Shown: positions 35,332-43,645 of the stretch, piece after piece
How the letters are laid out: every line of letters starts with the position of its first letter
Position numbering within the stretch: position 1 is the stretch's first letter
Source of the DNA: Streptomyces caatingaensis
Lineage (GTDB): Bacteria > Actinomycetota > Actinomycetes > Streptomycetales > Streptomycetaceae
Length of the DNA stretch: 64,000 bases
Assembly (NCBI RefSeq): GCF_001187435.1
Contig: NZ_LFXA01000007.1
Span: 124,001 to 188,000, forward strand
Direction of reading: 5' to 3'
Notes under the pieces: generated by a model
The model's database searches: none
Told to the model about the DNA's origin: nothing
The model's input: only the letters and a program-made list of their open reading frames with translations
Translations under genes and position numbers: made by a program

Positions 35332-36114
35332 ATGCCGACCGTCCGCCACACCCCCCACGCCATGACCGGCATCCGTCCGCTCCCCTCCGGGGGCGGCATC
35401 GACGCCCACTGGCACGACGAGCACCAGATCGTCTACGCGGCGCGCGGGGTGCTCTCCGTGACGACCGGCGCGGGCACGTGGGTCGCGCCGGCCACACGGG
35501 CGATCTGGGTCCCGGCCGGGACGGTCCACGAGCACCGGGCGTACGGGGAGACCGACGTGCACCTCGTCGGCCTCCCGGCCGGGGCCAACCCGCTGGGCCT
35601 CGACCGTCCCGCGGTGCTCGAGGTCGGTCCGCTGCTGCGCGAGCTGATCATCGCGTACACGCGGGAGCCGGAGGACGGGAGCGCGGAGCGCCGCCGGCTG
35701 GGCGGGGTGCTGCTGGACCGGCTGCGGCACTCCGGGGAGCGGCCGTTGCACGTGCCCACGGCGAGGGATCCACGGCTGGCGGCCGTGTGCGCGGTGCTCC
35801 GCGAGGACCCGGCGGACGGCCGCACGCTGGCGCGGCTGGGCGCCGGAGCGGGCGTGAGCGAACGGACGCTGAGCCGGCTCTTCAAGGCCGAGTTCGGGAT
35901 GAGCTTCCCGCGCTGGCGGACGCAACTGCGGTTGCAGCACGCGCTGTTGCTGCTGGCCGAGGGGGCGCCGGTGACGGCCGTGGCGCACCGGTGCGGCTGG
36001 TCGTCGAGCAGCGCGTTCATCGACGCCTTCCGGCGGGCGTTCGGGCACACGCCCGGCGCCCACCGCTCGTCCCGTACGCCGCAAGTCGCACACGGATCCC
36101 CTACCGGCGGCTGA
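35332..36114 (+). CDS. AraC family transcriptional regulator (paralogue of the preceding one)
   Basis: 260 residues with the same layout: cupin (AHWHDEHQIVYAARGVLSV, WVPAGTVHEHRAYG) plus AraC-type DNA-binding domain (LARLGAGAGVSERTLSRLF, VTAVAHRCGWSSSSAFIDAF). The two regulators read in the same direction, 57 nt apart, and share the sequence framework over their whole length, so they look like a tandem duplication. Target unknown. Confidence 0.88.
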   Translation: MPTVRHTPHAMTGIRPLPSGGGIDAHWHDEHQIVYAARGVLSVTTGAGTWVAPATRAIWVPAGTVHEHRAYGETDVHLVGLPAGANPLGLDRPAVLEVGPLLRELIIAYTREPEDGSAERRRLGGVLLDRLRHSGERPLHVPTARDPRLAAVCAVLREDPADGRTLARLGAGAGVSERTLSRLFKAEFGMSFPRWRTQLRLQHALLLLAEGAPVTAVAHRCGWSSSSAFIDAFRRAFGHTPGAHRSSRTPQVAHGSPTGG

Positions 36115-36185
36115 TTCGCGAAATCCCACCCGCGTAAGAGGGTGGACGCGACCATTCCCCTCTCCCCGTAAGGACGGGCCCAGTT

Positions 36186-37772
36186 GTGAGAAACGGGCGA
36201 ATAGCGTCCCTCCTGGCCGCCGGCGTCGCGGCCGCCTTCGTCTCCACGCTCACCCCCGCGGTCGCGGCCTCCCCGGCCGGGGCCGCGGACCCCCTGCGGC
36301 CGTACACGCAGCAGAAGGTGCGCTGGCAGCGCTGCGACCCGAAGAAGCCCGCCGGCTTCCAGTGCGCGACCCTCAAGGTCCCGCTGGACTACGGCAAGCC
36401 GGGCGGCAGGACGCTGGACATCGCGGTCTCCCGGCTCAAGGCGGGCAGCGCCAGGGAACGGCGTGGCGTCCTGCTGCTCAATCCCGGCGGTCCCGGCGGG
36501 CCGGGGCTGGACATGCCCGTCGACGCGGCGGAGGAGTTCCCCGGGAAGGTGCGGAGACGGTACGACCTCGTCGGCTTCGACCCGCGGGGCGTCGGGCGCA
36601 GCTCCCCCGTCAGCTGCGGGCTGACCGACGACGAGCAGCGCACGGAACGCCCGTACCACGCCGCCACGTTCGCGAAGGACGTCAGGTGGGCGCGCAGCGT
36701 CGCCGACAAGTGCCGGGCCAGGGCCGGTGACACGCTGCGGCACATCACCACCCGCAACACCGCCCGCGACATGGACGTCATCCGTGCCGTGCTGGGCGAG
36801 AAGAAGATCTCCTACCTGGGCTACTCCTACGGCACGTATCTCGGCGCCGTCTACACCCAGATGTTCCCCCGGCGGACCGACCGGTTCGTGCTGGACAGCG
36901 CGGTGGACCCGGCGCGGGTCTGGCGCGGCATGTTCCAGGTGTGGGCCGAGGGCACCGAGCCCGCCTTCACGCGGTGGAGCGAGTGGACGGCCCGGCGGAA
37001 CGCGACCTACCGGCTGGGCCGCAGTCCGGCCGAGGTCCGGAAGGTGTTCCGGGACCTCGTCGCGCGGGCGGACCGCAGGCCCATCCCCTTCGAGGGGGAG
37101 AAGCTCACCGGTGACGACCTCCGTGCCCGGCGCGCCGTGTTCTTCTACGCCAAGCCCGCCGCCGAGTGGGTCGCCGGGCTGAAGAAGGCCGCCGAGGGCG
37201 GGAAGCCGGCCGCGTCGCCCGGGGCGCCCGGCAGGTCCACGACCCCCCGCCCGCCGGCCTTCGGCCCCTCCGTCCCCTCCGTTCCCTCGGACAATTCCTC
37301 GGCGAGCTTCTGGGCGGTCGTGTGCGGCGACACCCGCAACTGGCCGCGCGATCCGGAGCAGTACCGCCGCGACGCGGTCCGCGACAAGGCCCGGTACCCG
37401 CTGTACGGCGACTTCGCGTCCATGATCAAGCCGTGCGCGTTCTGGAAACCGGGCAGCGAGCCCGCGACCACCGTGAACAACAAGACCGGTGTCCTGATCC
37501 TGCAGAACGAGTGGGACTCCCAGACCCCCCGGGTCAGCGGCGAGGGCATGCACCGCGCCCTGCGCGGCTCCCGCATGGTCACCGTCGCCGGCGGCGAGGG
37601 GCACGGCGTCTACGGCACCAAGTCCTGCGCGGACGAACACGCCACGGCCTACCTGACGACGGGCAGGCTCCCGGCCCGGGACCTGACCTGCCGCACCCCG
37701 GCCGCCCGCAAGCCGCTGCGCCTTCCCGTCGCCGCGCCTCCCGGAGTCCCGGAGGCGGACCTCACCCGCTGA
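36186..37772 (+). CDS. Secreted tripeptidyl-aminopeptidase-type alpha/beta hydrolase
   Basis: 528 residues. An N-terminal signal peptide (basic start, hydrophobic LLAAGVAAAFVSTLTPAV, then AXA-type cleavage around residue 33) sends it outside the cell. The catalytic domain has LLNPGGPGGPG (oxyanion), VGFDPRGVGRSSPV and the nucleophile elbow YLGYSYGTYLG (Ser214). The C-terminal TAP-like domain carries the rest of the triad in LQNEWDSQTP and GEGHGVYG. Such enzymes remove tripeptides from secreted or nutrient proteins. GTG start at 36186. Confidence 0.92.
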   Translation: MRNGRIASLLAAGVAAAFVSTLTPAVAASPAGAADPLRPYTQQKVRWQRCDPKKPAGFQCATLKVPLDYGKPGGRTLDIAVSRLKAGSARERRGVLLLNPGGPGGPGLDMPVDAAEEFPGKVRRRYDLVGFDPRGVGRSSPVSCGLTDDEQRTERPYHAATFAKDVRWARSVADKCRARAGDTLRHITTRNTARDMDVIRAVLGEKKISYLGYSYGTYLGAVYTQMFPRRTDRFVLDSAVDPARVWRGMFQVWAEGTEPAFTRWSEWTARRNATYRLGRSPAEVRKVFRDLVARADRRPIPFEGEKLTGDDLRARRAVFFYAKPAAEWVAGLKKAAEGGKPAASPGAPGRSTTPRPPAFGPSVPSVPSDNSSASFWAVVCGDTRNWPRDPEQYRRDAVRDKARYPLYGDFASMIKPCAFWKPGSEPATTVNNKTGVLILQNEWDSQTPRVSGEGMHRALRGSRMVTVAGGEGHGVYGTKSCADEHATAYLTTGRLPARDLTCRTPAARKPLRLPVAAPPGVPEADLTR

Positions 37773-37887
37773 CGATCCGCTCGACCGCCGCCTCGACGAG
37801 GCGTTCGCGTTCCTCGTCCGTGAAGACGCCGGGAGCCGTCAGCTTTTCCACCGGGAACGGCGTGACGATGACGTGGTGCGCGCGGTC
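37762..37887 (-). pseudogene. Possible remnant of a tautomerase-like N-terminus
   Basis: A clean 41-codon stretch follows the LacI stop codon in the same frame and ends at TGA 37762-37764. It reads like the start of a small tautomerase (HHVIVTPFPVEKL, then TDEERERLVEAAVERI) without an initiating Met. It overlaps the end of the peptidase gene. A truncated relic is the simplest reading; a translated extension of LacI by read-through is much less likely. Confidence 0.25.
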
Positions 37888-38952
37888 CTAGCCCGACGTG
37901 CCGTCGGCGGGCGGGAGTTCGCCCGAGCCGCGGGCGATGAGCCGCGTCGGCAGCTCCTCGTGCCGGGGCGGCCCGGCGTCCCCGTCGAGGCGGCGGAAGA
38001 GCAGTTCGGCGGCGGTGCGGCCGAGGCGGGAGGCGTCCTGGGCGACGACGGTGACGGCGGGGGTGAGCAGGTCGGCGAGTTCGAGGTCGTCGAAGCCGAC
38101 GAGGGCCACCGGGCGCGGGTGGCGGGCCAGGACGCGGACCGCCGTCGCCGTCACCCGGTTGTTGCCGGTGAACAGGGCGGTCACCGGGGACGGGCCGGTG
38201 AGCATGCGCTCCGTCTCCGCCCGGACGCGGTCCGGGGCCGTGGGCCCCAGCGAGACCCACGACGCGTCCACCGGCAGACCGGCGGCGGCCATCGCGGCGC
38301 GGTAGCCGCGCAGCCGCTCGGTCGCGGTGTGGATGCGCGGCTGGTCGCCGAGGAAGCCGATGCGGCGGTGGCCGTGCGCGACGAGGTGGGCGACGCCGTC
38401 GCGGGCGCCGCCGAAGTTGTCCGAGAGGACCGCGTCGGCGGCTATCAGACCGCCCGGGCGGTCGACGAAGACGGTGGCCAGCCCGGCGGCCGTCTCCGGT
38501 TCGAGGTACCGGTGGTCGCCGCCGGCGGGGACGACGACCAGGCCGTCGACGCGCCGGGCGCACAGCGCCAGCACCAACTCCCGCTCCCGGGCCGGGTCCT
38601 CGGCGCTGGAGCCGTTGAGCAGCAGGGCGCCGTGGTCGCGGGCGACCTCCTCGACCGCCCGGCTGAGCGGCGCGTAGAAGGGGTCGGCGAGGTCCTCCAG
38701 GACCAGGCCGATCGAGGCGGTGCGGCCCTTGCGCAGCACGCGGGCGCTGTCGTTGCGGCGGAAGCCGAGCGCCGTGATCGCCTCGCGGACGCGGTGCTCC
38801 GTCTCGGCGGTCACCCCCGGTTCGCCGTTGACCACGCGGGAGACGGTTTTGAGCCCGACACCGGCACGGGCCGCGACGTCCTTCATTGTGGGCCGGGCCC
38901 CGTAACGGGGGCGGGGGAAGGGGCCGTTGGGGCCGCGGGTCCTGTCGGGCAC
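37888..38952 (-). CDS. LacI family transcriptional regulator
   Basis: 354 residues. An N-terminal helix-turn-helix (KDVAARAGVGLKTVSRVVNG) and a hinge precede a periplasmic-binding-like sugar sensor domain (GLVLEDLADPFYAPL, GLVVVPAGGDHRYL, VALVGFDDLELADLLTP). The GTG at 38952 has AGGAGG 11 nt upstream, giving a short N-terminal extension; the ATG at 38886 would start right at the HTH. It diverges from a ROK sugar kinase, and a perfect palindrome between them is the likely operator. Confidence 0.92.
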   Translation of the reverse strand: MPDRTRGPNGPFPRPRYGARPTMKDVAARAGVGLKTVSRVVNGEPGVTAETEHRVREAITALGFRRNDSARVLRKGRTASIGLVLEDLADPFYAPLSRAVEEVARDHGALLLNGSSAEDPARERELVLALCARRVDGLVVVPAGGDHRYLEPETAAGLATVFVDRPGGLIAADAVLSDNFGGARDGVAHLVAHGHRRIGFLGDQPRIHTATERLRGYRAAMAAAGLPVDASWVSLGPTAPDRVRAETERMLTGPSPVTALFTGNNRVTATAVRVLARHPRPVALVGFDDLELADLLTPAVTVVAQDASRLGRTAAELLFRRLDGDAGPPRHEELPTRLIARGSGELPPADGTSG

Positions 38953-39009
38953 GAGTGGTGCGTCCTCCTGTCCGGCGTCGGGGGCGGGTGGCGTCGAGCA
39001 TAGAGGCTG

Positions 39010-39021
39010 GACAACGTTGTC
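39010..39021. promoter_or_regulatory. Palindromic operator between LacI gene and ROK kinase gene
   Basis: GACAACGTTGTC is a perfect 12-bp palindrome with a central CG, as in LacI-family operators, extended as TGGACAACGTTGTCAACA. It lies 58 nt from the LacI start and 74 nt from the kinase start. It probably binds the adjacent LacI protein and controls both genes. Confidence 0.65.
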
Positions 39022-39095
39022 AACAGTGGGGAGACTGGCGGGAAGACGACGCCGTGGGCCCCGAGTGCCCGAGTGCAAGGGAGAATCCGTCCGGT

Positions 39096-40052
39096 ATGCG
39101 CACGCCCTCCGGCGACCTCGTCGCCGCCCTGGACATCGGTGGGACGAAGATCGCGGGGGCGTTGGTGGACTCGGGGGGCGCGCTGTTGCGCACCGCACGC
39201 CGGAAAACGCCGGCGGAGGGGGACGCGGCGGCGGTCATGGGGGCCGTCTCCGCCGTCCTCGACGACCTCGCCGGCGCGCCCGAGTGGCCCGGGGTACGGG
39301 CCGTGGGCATCGGCAGCGCCGGGCCGGTGGACGCGTCGCGCGGCACGGTCAGCCCCGTCAACATCCCGGCCTGGCGCGGCTTTCCGCTGGCCGACGAGGT
39401 ACGCCGGCCGGCCGGCGGCAGGCCCGTCGTGCTCGTCGGGGACGGGGTCGCCATGACGGCGGCCGAGCACTGGCGCGGCGCGGCGCGGGGGCGGGACAAC
39501 GCGTTGTGCATGGTGGTCTCCACGGGGGTGGGGGGCGGGCTGGTGCTCGGGGGACGGCTGCACGCCGGGCCCACGGGCAACGCCGGGCACATCGGGCACG
39601 TCAGTGTCGATCTGGACGGCGATCCGTGTCCCTGCGGCGGGCGTGGCTGCGTCGAGCGGATCGCCAGCGGGCCCAACATCGCGCGCCGCGCGCTCGCTTC
39701 GGGCTGGCGCCCCGGACCGGACGGCGACACCACCGCCGCCGCCGTCGCGGCGTCCGCCCGCGCCGGCGACCCGCTCGCCCTGGCCTCCTTCGACCGCGCC
39801 GCCCGCGCCCTGGCCGCCGGCATCGCGGCGACCGCCGCCCTGGTCGAGATCCAGGTCGCCGTGGTGGGCGGCGGCGTGGCGGGCGCGGGGGAGGTCCTCT
39901 TCGCGCCGCTGCGTCAACGCCTGCGGGAGTACGCGGCGTTGTCGTTCACGGCGGATGTCGAGGTCGTGCCCGCGGTGCTGGGGGGCGATGCCGGGCTGGT
40001 GGGGGCGGCGGCCGCGGCGGCGGAGCGGGTGGGGGTGTGGGGCGGGGTCTGA
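39096..40052 (+). CDS. ROK family sugar kinase
   Basis: 318 residues. Both halves of an active ROK kinase are present: the ATP motif ALDIGGTKIAGALVD at the start, VSTGVGGGLVLGG, and the zinc motif GDPCPCGGRGCVE around residue 175. It would phosphorylate glucose or another hexose. AAGGGAG precedes ATG 39096. It diverges from the LacI regulator and is convergent with the exporter of the six-gene cluster, 7 nt apart. Confidence 0.9.
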   Translation: MRTPSGDLVAALDIGGTKIAGALVDSGGALLRTARRKTPAEGDAAAVMGAVSAVLDDLAGAPEWPGVRAVGIGSAGPVDASRGTVSPVNIPAWRGFPLADEVRRPAGGRPVVLVGDGVAMTAAEHWRGAARGRDNALCMVVSTGVGGGLVLGGRLHAGPTGNAGHIGHVSVDLDGDPCPCGGRGCVERIASGPNIARRALASGWRPGPDGDTTAAAVAASARAGDPLALASFDRAARALAAGIAATAALVEIQVAVVGGGVAGAGEVLFAPLRQRLREYAALSFTADVEVVPAVLGGDAGLVGAAAAAAERVGVWGGV

Positions 40053-40059
40053 CCGCCGC

Positions 40060-41310
40060 TCAGGTGCCCTCCGTCACCGTCACCGCGGCCGGGGCGCGGG
40101 ACGCCCTCGTGGCTATGGCACCCGTGGCGAGGCCGGCCGCCAGGAGGAGGGCCCCGAGACCGAGCCAGCCCGGGGTGCCCTCGGCGAGGACCGTGGCGGA
40201 GAGGAGGCCGGGGGCGAGGACGCGGGCCAGCCCCTCGCCCAGGGCGAACGTGCTCTGGTACTCGCCCTGCGCGTCGTCCGGCGCGAGCTCGAAGCTGAGG
40301 CAGAAGTCCGAGGAGGACTGGAGGAGTTCGCCGGCGGAGTGGACGACGGCCCAGACGGCCAGGACGAGGACCGCGAGGAGGGCCGAGGCGTGCGCCGAGA
40401 GCGGCATGACGAGGCAGGCCACGGCGAGGACGGCCCCGCCGGCCGCCGCGGTGCGCGCGGCGCCCGCCACCGTCCCGGCGAGCCGGCTCGCGCGCACCTG
40501 GAGGAGGACCACGAGCCCGGTGTTCACCACGAGGACGGCGGAGATCGTCCAGCGGGGCGCGGACGTCCAGTCCGCGACCCACAGCGGCATGGCGAACGCG
40601 AGGACGTGGTACTGCAGCGTGGACACGCCGCTGACCGCCGTCAGGGACAGGTAGCGCCCGTCCCGCAGGGCCCTCCCGAAGCGCGGCGGGCGCGGCCCGC
40701 CTGCGGCCGGCGCCGGTGGCCGGGCCACCTGCAGCCCGCGCAGCACGACGGCGGCGACCAGCAGCATGACGGCGTTGCCCGCGATCAGCAGCGTGTAGGC
40801 GAGCGCCGTGTCCGCCTGGAGGGCCGCACCGGCCAGCAGGGCGCCCGCGCTGAGGCCGACGTTGCCGGTGGAGCGGAGGTACGCGCGCACCAGGACCCGG
40901 TCCGTGCCCTGCCGGTCCATGGCGTGGACGAGCGCGCCGATCGTGCCCGACGTGCCCCGGTCGGCGACGGCGCTGAGCGAGGCCACCAGCAGGAACGCCC
41001 AGAACGACGTGACCGTCACGTACGCGCACATCAACGCGGCCTGCGCGAGGAGCAGCGTCGCGTACACCGGCTTGCCGCCGAAGCGGTCCGCCAGGCGCCC
41101 GATGGGCACCATGGCGAGCAGCCCGACGGCGGCGGCCACGGACAGGCCCAGCCCGACCTGGGCGACGTCCAGTCCGACGACGCGGGTGAAGAACAGGGCG
41201 CTGCCGCTCATGAACAGGCCGCTGCCGACGGACCGCAGCAGCGCCACGAGGGCGAAGCGGCGGACGGGGCCGCGCGGGGGGACGATCGAGTGCTTGCGGT
41301 TGGCGTTCAC
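40060..41310 (-). CDS. MFS exporter of the six-gene PLP/ATP-grasp cluster
   Basis: 416 residues, about 12 hydrophobic segments. The MFS signature loop is seen as PIGRLADRFGGKPVYA. GTG at 41310 with AAGGAAAG 6 nt upstream is preferred; a GTG at 41334 overlaps the previous stop by GTGA. It is the last gene of a six-gene operon, so it most likely exports the product and gives self-protection. The membrane architecture is clear; the cargo is inference. Confidence 0.87.
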   Translation of the reverse strand: MNANRKHSIVPPRGPVRRFALVALLRSVGSGLFMSGSALFFTRVVGLDVAQVGLGLSVAAAVGLLAMVPIGRLADRFGGKPVYATLLLAQAALMCAYVTVTSFWAFLLVASLSAVADRGTSGTIGALVHAMDRQGTDRVLVRAYLRSTGNVGLSAGALLAGAALQADTALAYTLLIAGNAVMLLVAAVVLRGLQVARPPAPAAGGPRPPRFGRALRDGRYLSLTAVSGVSTLQYHVLAFAMPLWVADWTSAPRWTISAVLVVNTGLVVLLQVRASRLAGTVAGAARTAAAGGAVLAVACLVMPLSAHASALLAVLVLAVWAVVHSAGELLQSSSDFCLSFELAPDDAQGEYQSTFALGEGLARVLAPGLLSATVLAEGTPGWLGLGALLLAAGLATGAIATRASRAPAAVTVTEGT

Positions 41311-41330
41311 GAATCGCTTTCCTTGTGCGG

Positions 41331-42437
41331 TCACATGCCCTTGAAGCCGTGCGCGGTGCCGATGACGGCGACGGAGGCCCCGGCCCCGGCCCGGCCGTCC
41401 TCGACGAGCCGCGACGCCGCGAGCAGGGCGACGCTGCTGCTGGGTTCCAGACAGATGCCCGACCGCCACAGGGCGCGGTGCCAGGGCTCCGCCTCGGCGT
41501 CGGTGACGACGGCGGCCCGGCCGCCCGTGCGCCGGACGGTCTCGACGGCCTGGAGGGTGACGGTGTTTCCGGCGATGGACGGCTGGAAGCGGGTGCCGCC
41601 GGGGAAGGTGCCCCGGGGGTCGGCCCCCTCCTCCAGGACGGCGGACAGCCGGGGGAAGGGTTCGACGAGGCACATGCGCGGCACTCGCTCCGCGTCGAGC
41701 TCGGCGAAGCCGAGGTGGACGCCCCAGGCCAGGTCCCCCCGGGAGGACGGGACGACGACCCAGTCCGGCGGGCGGCCGCCGAACTGGGCGGTGAGCTCCC
41801 GCGCGACGGGCTTGAAGCCCTCGATGCCGTAGGGGCTGCTGCCGACCGCGGGCAGGTGGTAGTTGGTGACCGGCAGCACGGTGCGGGAGGTGCGGAAGCG
41901 CGCGACGTACTCCCAGCGGGCCAGGTCGGGCAGGACGTGCACCTCGGCGCCCAGGTCCCGCAGCAGGCCGGTGATCCGCGCGGGCGCGCTCCCGGTCACC
42001 GCGATCTTGCAGCCGAGGCCGGCGCGGGCGCTGTACGCGGCCAGCGAGATGCCGGCGTTGCCGGAGGAGGCGGCGACGACCTCGGCGTAGCCGGCCGCCA
42101 CCGCCCGGCTGACCGCGAAGGCGCTGAACCGGTCCTTGTGCGACCCGGTCGGATTGGCGCCTTCCAGCTTGAGCCGGACGTCCGCCTCGCCCAGCCGCCC
42201 GGCGTCGAGTCCGGTGAGGACGGGGGTGTCGCCCTCGCCGAGCGTGATGTGCGCGGTGTAGGGGAGGGCGACGCCGCCCGCGGGCGTGGCGGTGTACGTA
42301 CAGCGGAGGTTGGCCGGGGCGCCGGCCTCCCGGCAGTGGGGGCAGCCCGCGGTGTCGTCCCCGACGGGACGGGAACGGCCGCAGGCCAGGCACCGCAGTC
42401 CGGACAGGTGCGGATTGACCGTGACTCTCTCTGACAT
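41331..42437 (-). CDS. Threonine-synthase-like PLP enzyme with zinc ribbon
   Basis: 368 residues, fold-type II PLP enzyme. Cys16/19/32/35 form an N-terminal zinc ribbon (CLAC...CPHC). The PLP lysine is Lys101 in LEGANPTGSHKDR, and the substrate loop is ASSGNAGIS. Threonine synthase homologues use O-phospho substrates. Placed in a cluster with a GHMP kinase, it is likely to act on a phosphorylated hydroxy amino acid. It is divergent from housekeeping thrC in context: no hom or thrB nearby. The ATG at 42437 is used; one at 42458 is also possible. Confidence 0.85.
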   Translation of the reverse strand: MSERVTVNPHLSGLRCLACGRSRPVGDDTAGCPHCREAGAPANLRCTYTATPAGGVALPYTAHITLGEGDTPVLTGLDAGRLGEADVRLKLEGANPTGSHKDRFSAFAVSRAVAAGYAEVVAASSGNAGISLAAYSARAGLGCKIAVTGSAPARITGLLRDLGAEVHVLPDLARWEYVARFRTSRTVLPVTNYHLPAVGSSPYGIEGFKPVARELTAQFGGRPPDWVVVPSSRGDLAWGVHLGFAELDAERVPRMCLVEPFPRLSAVLEEGADPRGTFPGGTRFQPSIAGNTVTLQAVETVRRTGGRAAVVTDAEAEPWHRALWRSGICLEPSSSVALLAASRLVEDGRAGAGASVAVIGTAHGFKGM

Positions 42438-42469
42438 GGGACTACGGCACCTCTGCACTCACCGGTGGG

Positions 42470-43645
42470 TCATTCGACGGTCAACTCGACGGTATCGAGG
42501 GCGGCCCGGGCGTGCCGGACCGCCTCGTCCGCGTCGGCGCCGACGGCGATGACGTAGCCGACCCGGTCGAGGGAGGAACTCACCGGCCGTATGACGTCCC
42601 CCTTGCCCACCGTCACCTGGAGGTCCACCACCCCGGGCAGGTAGCGCGCGGCGTGCGTCCCGTGGATCTCACGGACCGTGCCGGCGGGCGCCGCGAGGTA
42701 GCGGATGACCGCGGTGCGGGCCGCGGCCGGCACCTCCTGTCCGGCCGGCCCTTCCGCCCCGTCCGCCTTGGCGCGGACGGCGGCGGAGAGCATGTCGTAC
42801 CCGGTCGCGAGCTGGACGAGGTCGGTGATGTGGTCGCCGCCGTTGCGCGTGTGGGTCTCGACGGCCACCGGGCCGTCGGCGGTGAGGATCACCTCCGTGT
42901 GGGCCAGGCCGTGCCGCAGCCCGACGCGGGTGAGGAAGTCCCGGACGAATCCCCGCAGCAGGGCTTCGTCGTCCCCCGTCAGGGGCGCGGGGAAGGTGTG
43001 CCCGCGCTCGACGAAGCCGCCCTCGAAGAGGGACTTCTCGGTGATGCCGAGGATCGTGTGGACGCCGTCGGCCGACAGCGACTCGACGGAGAACTCCCGT
43101 CCCTCCACGTACTTCTCGGCCAGCAGCGGATAGGCCAGCTCCCCGGCCTCGTCCTTGCCGCGCACCAGCCGGACGCCGACGCTGCCGGCCCCGTCGTGCG
43201 GCTTGACGACGGCCGGCGCGCCGTGGTCGGCGAGGAAGACGGCGAGGTCGTCCGCGCCGCGCACCAGGGCGGCGGGCAGCGAGAAGCGCGGGTCGTCGGC
43301 GAGCCAACGGCGCATCAGGTCCTTGTCCTTGACGCGCTCGACGACGTCCACGGGGTTGTCGGGGAGGCCGAGGAGGGCGTTGATCCGGGCGACGGGCACG
43401 AGGCCGGGCTCGGTCAGGGAGAGCACGCCGACGATCTCGGTGTCCTCGCCGAGGACGGACAGGAGCGCGGCCGTGCGCCGGGTGTCGGTGTAGTCGGTGG
43501 CGATGACGTGGTCCGCGCCGGCGATCACGCCGGGCAGGAGGCGCCCGGGGGTGTCCACCACGATCACGCCGAGGCCGGCGCGCCGGGCCCGTTCGCACAG
43601 GGCCGGGTGCGGGCCGAGGAGCACGATGGAGCGGCGGCGGCTCAT
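42470..43645 (-). CDS. ATP-grasp ligase (first of two in the cluster)
   Basis: 391 residues. An N-terminal Rossmann-like domain (IVLLGPHPALCERARRAGLGVIVVD) leads into the ATP-grasp core: ERVKDKDLMRRWL, APAVVKPHDGAGSVGVRLV (ATP lysine and Gly-rich loop), LAEKYVEGREFSVES, and the metal site AHTEVILTADGPVAVETHTRNGG. This is the layout of L-amino-acid ligases that join amino acids through an acyl-phosphate. It overlaps the second ligase by ATGA and ends 32 nt before the threonine-synthase-like gene. Confidence 0.87.
   Translation of the reverse strand: MSRRRSIVLLGPHPALCERARRAGLGVIVVDTPGRLLPGVIAGADHVIATDYTDTRRTAALLSVLGEDTEIVGVLSLTEPGLVPVARINALLGLPDNPVDVVERVKDKDLMRRWLADDPRFSLPAALVRGADDLAVFLADHGAPAVVKPHDGAGSVGVRLVRGKDEAGELAYPLLAEKYVEGREFSVESLSADGVHTILGITEKSLFEGGFVERGHTFPAPLTGDDEALLRGFVRDFLTRVGLRHGLAHTEVILTADGPVAVETHTRNGGDHITDLVQLATGYDMLSAAVRAKADGAEGPAGQEVPAAARTAVIRYLAAPAGTVREIHGTHAARYLPGVVDLQVTVGKGDVIRPVSSSLDRVGYVIAVGADADEAVRHARAALDTVELTVE

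Noticed and set aside
38886..38952. ATG at 38886 as the LacI start
   Set aside because: It lacks a ribosome site, whereas the GTG at 38952 has AGGAGG 11 nt upstream; the ATG cannot be fully excluded.
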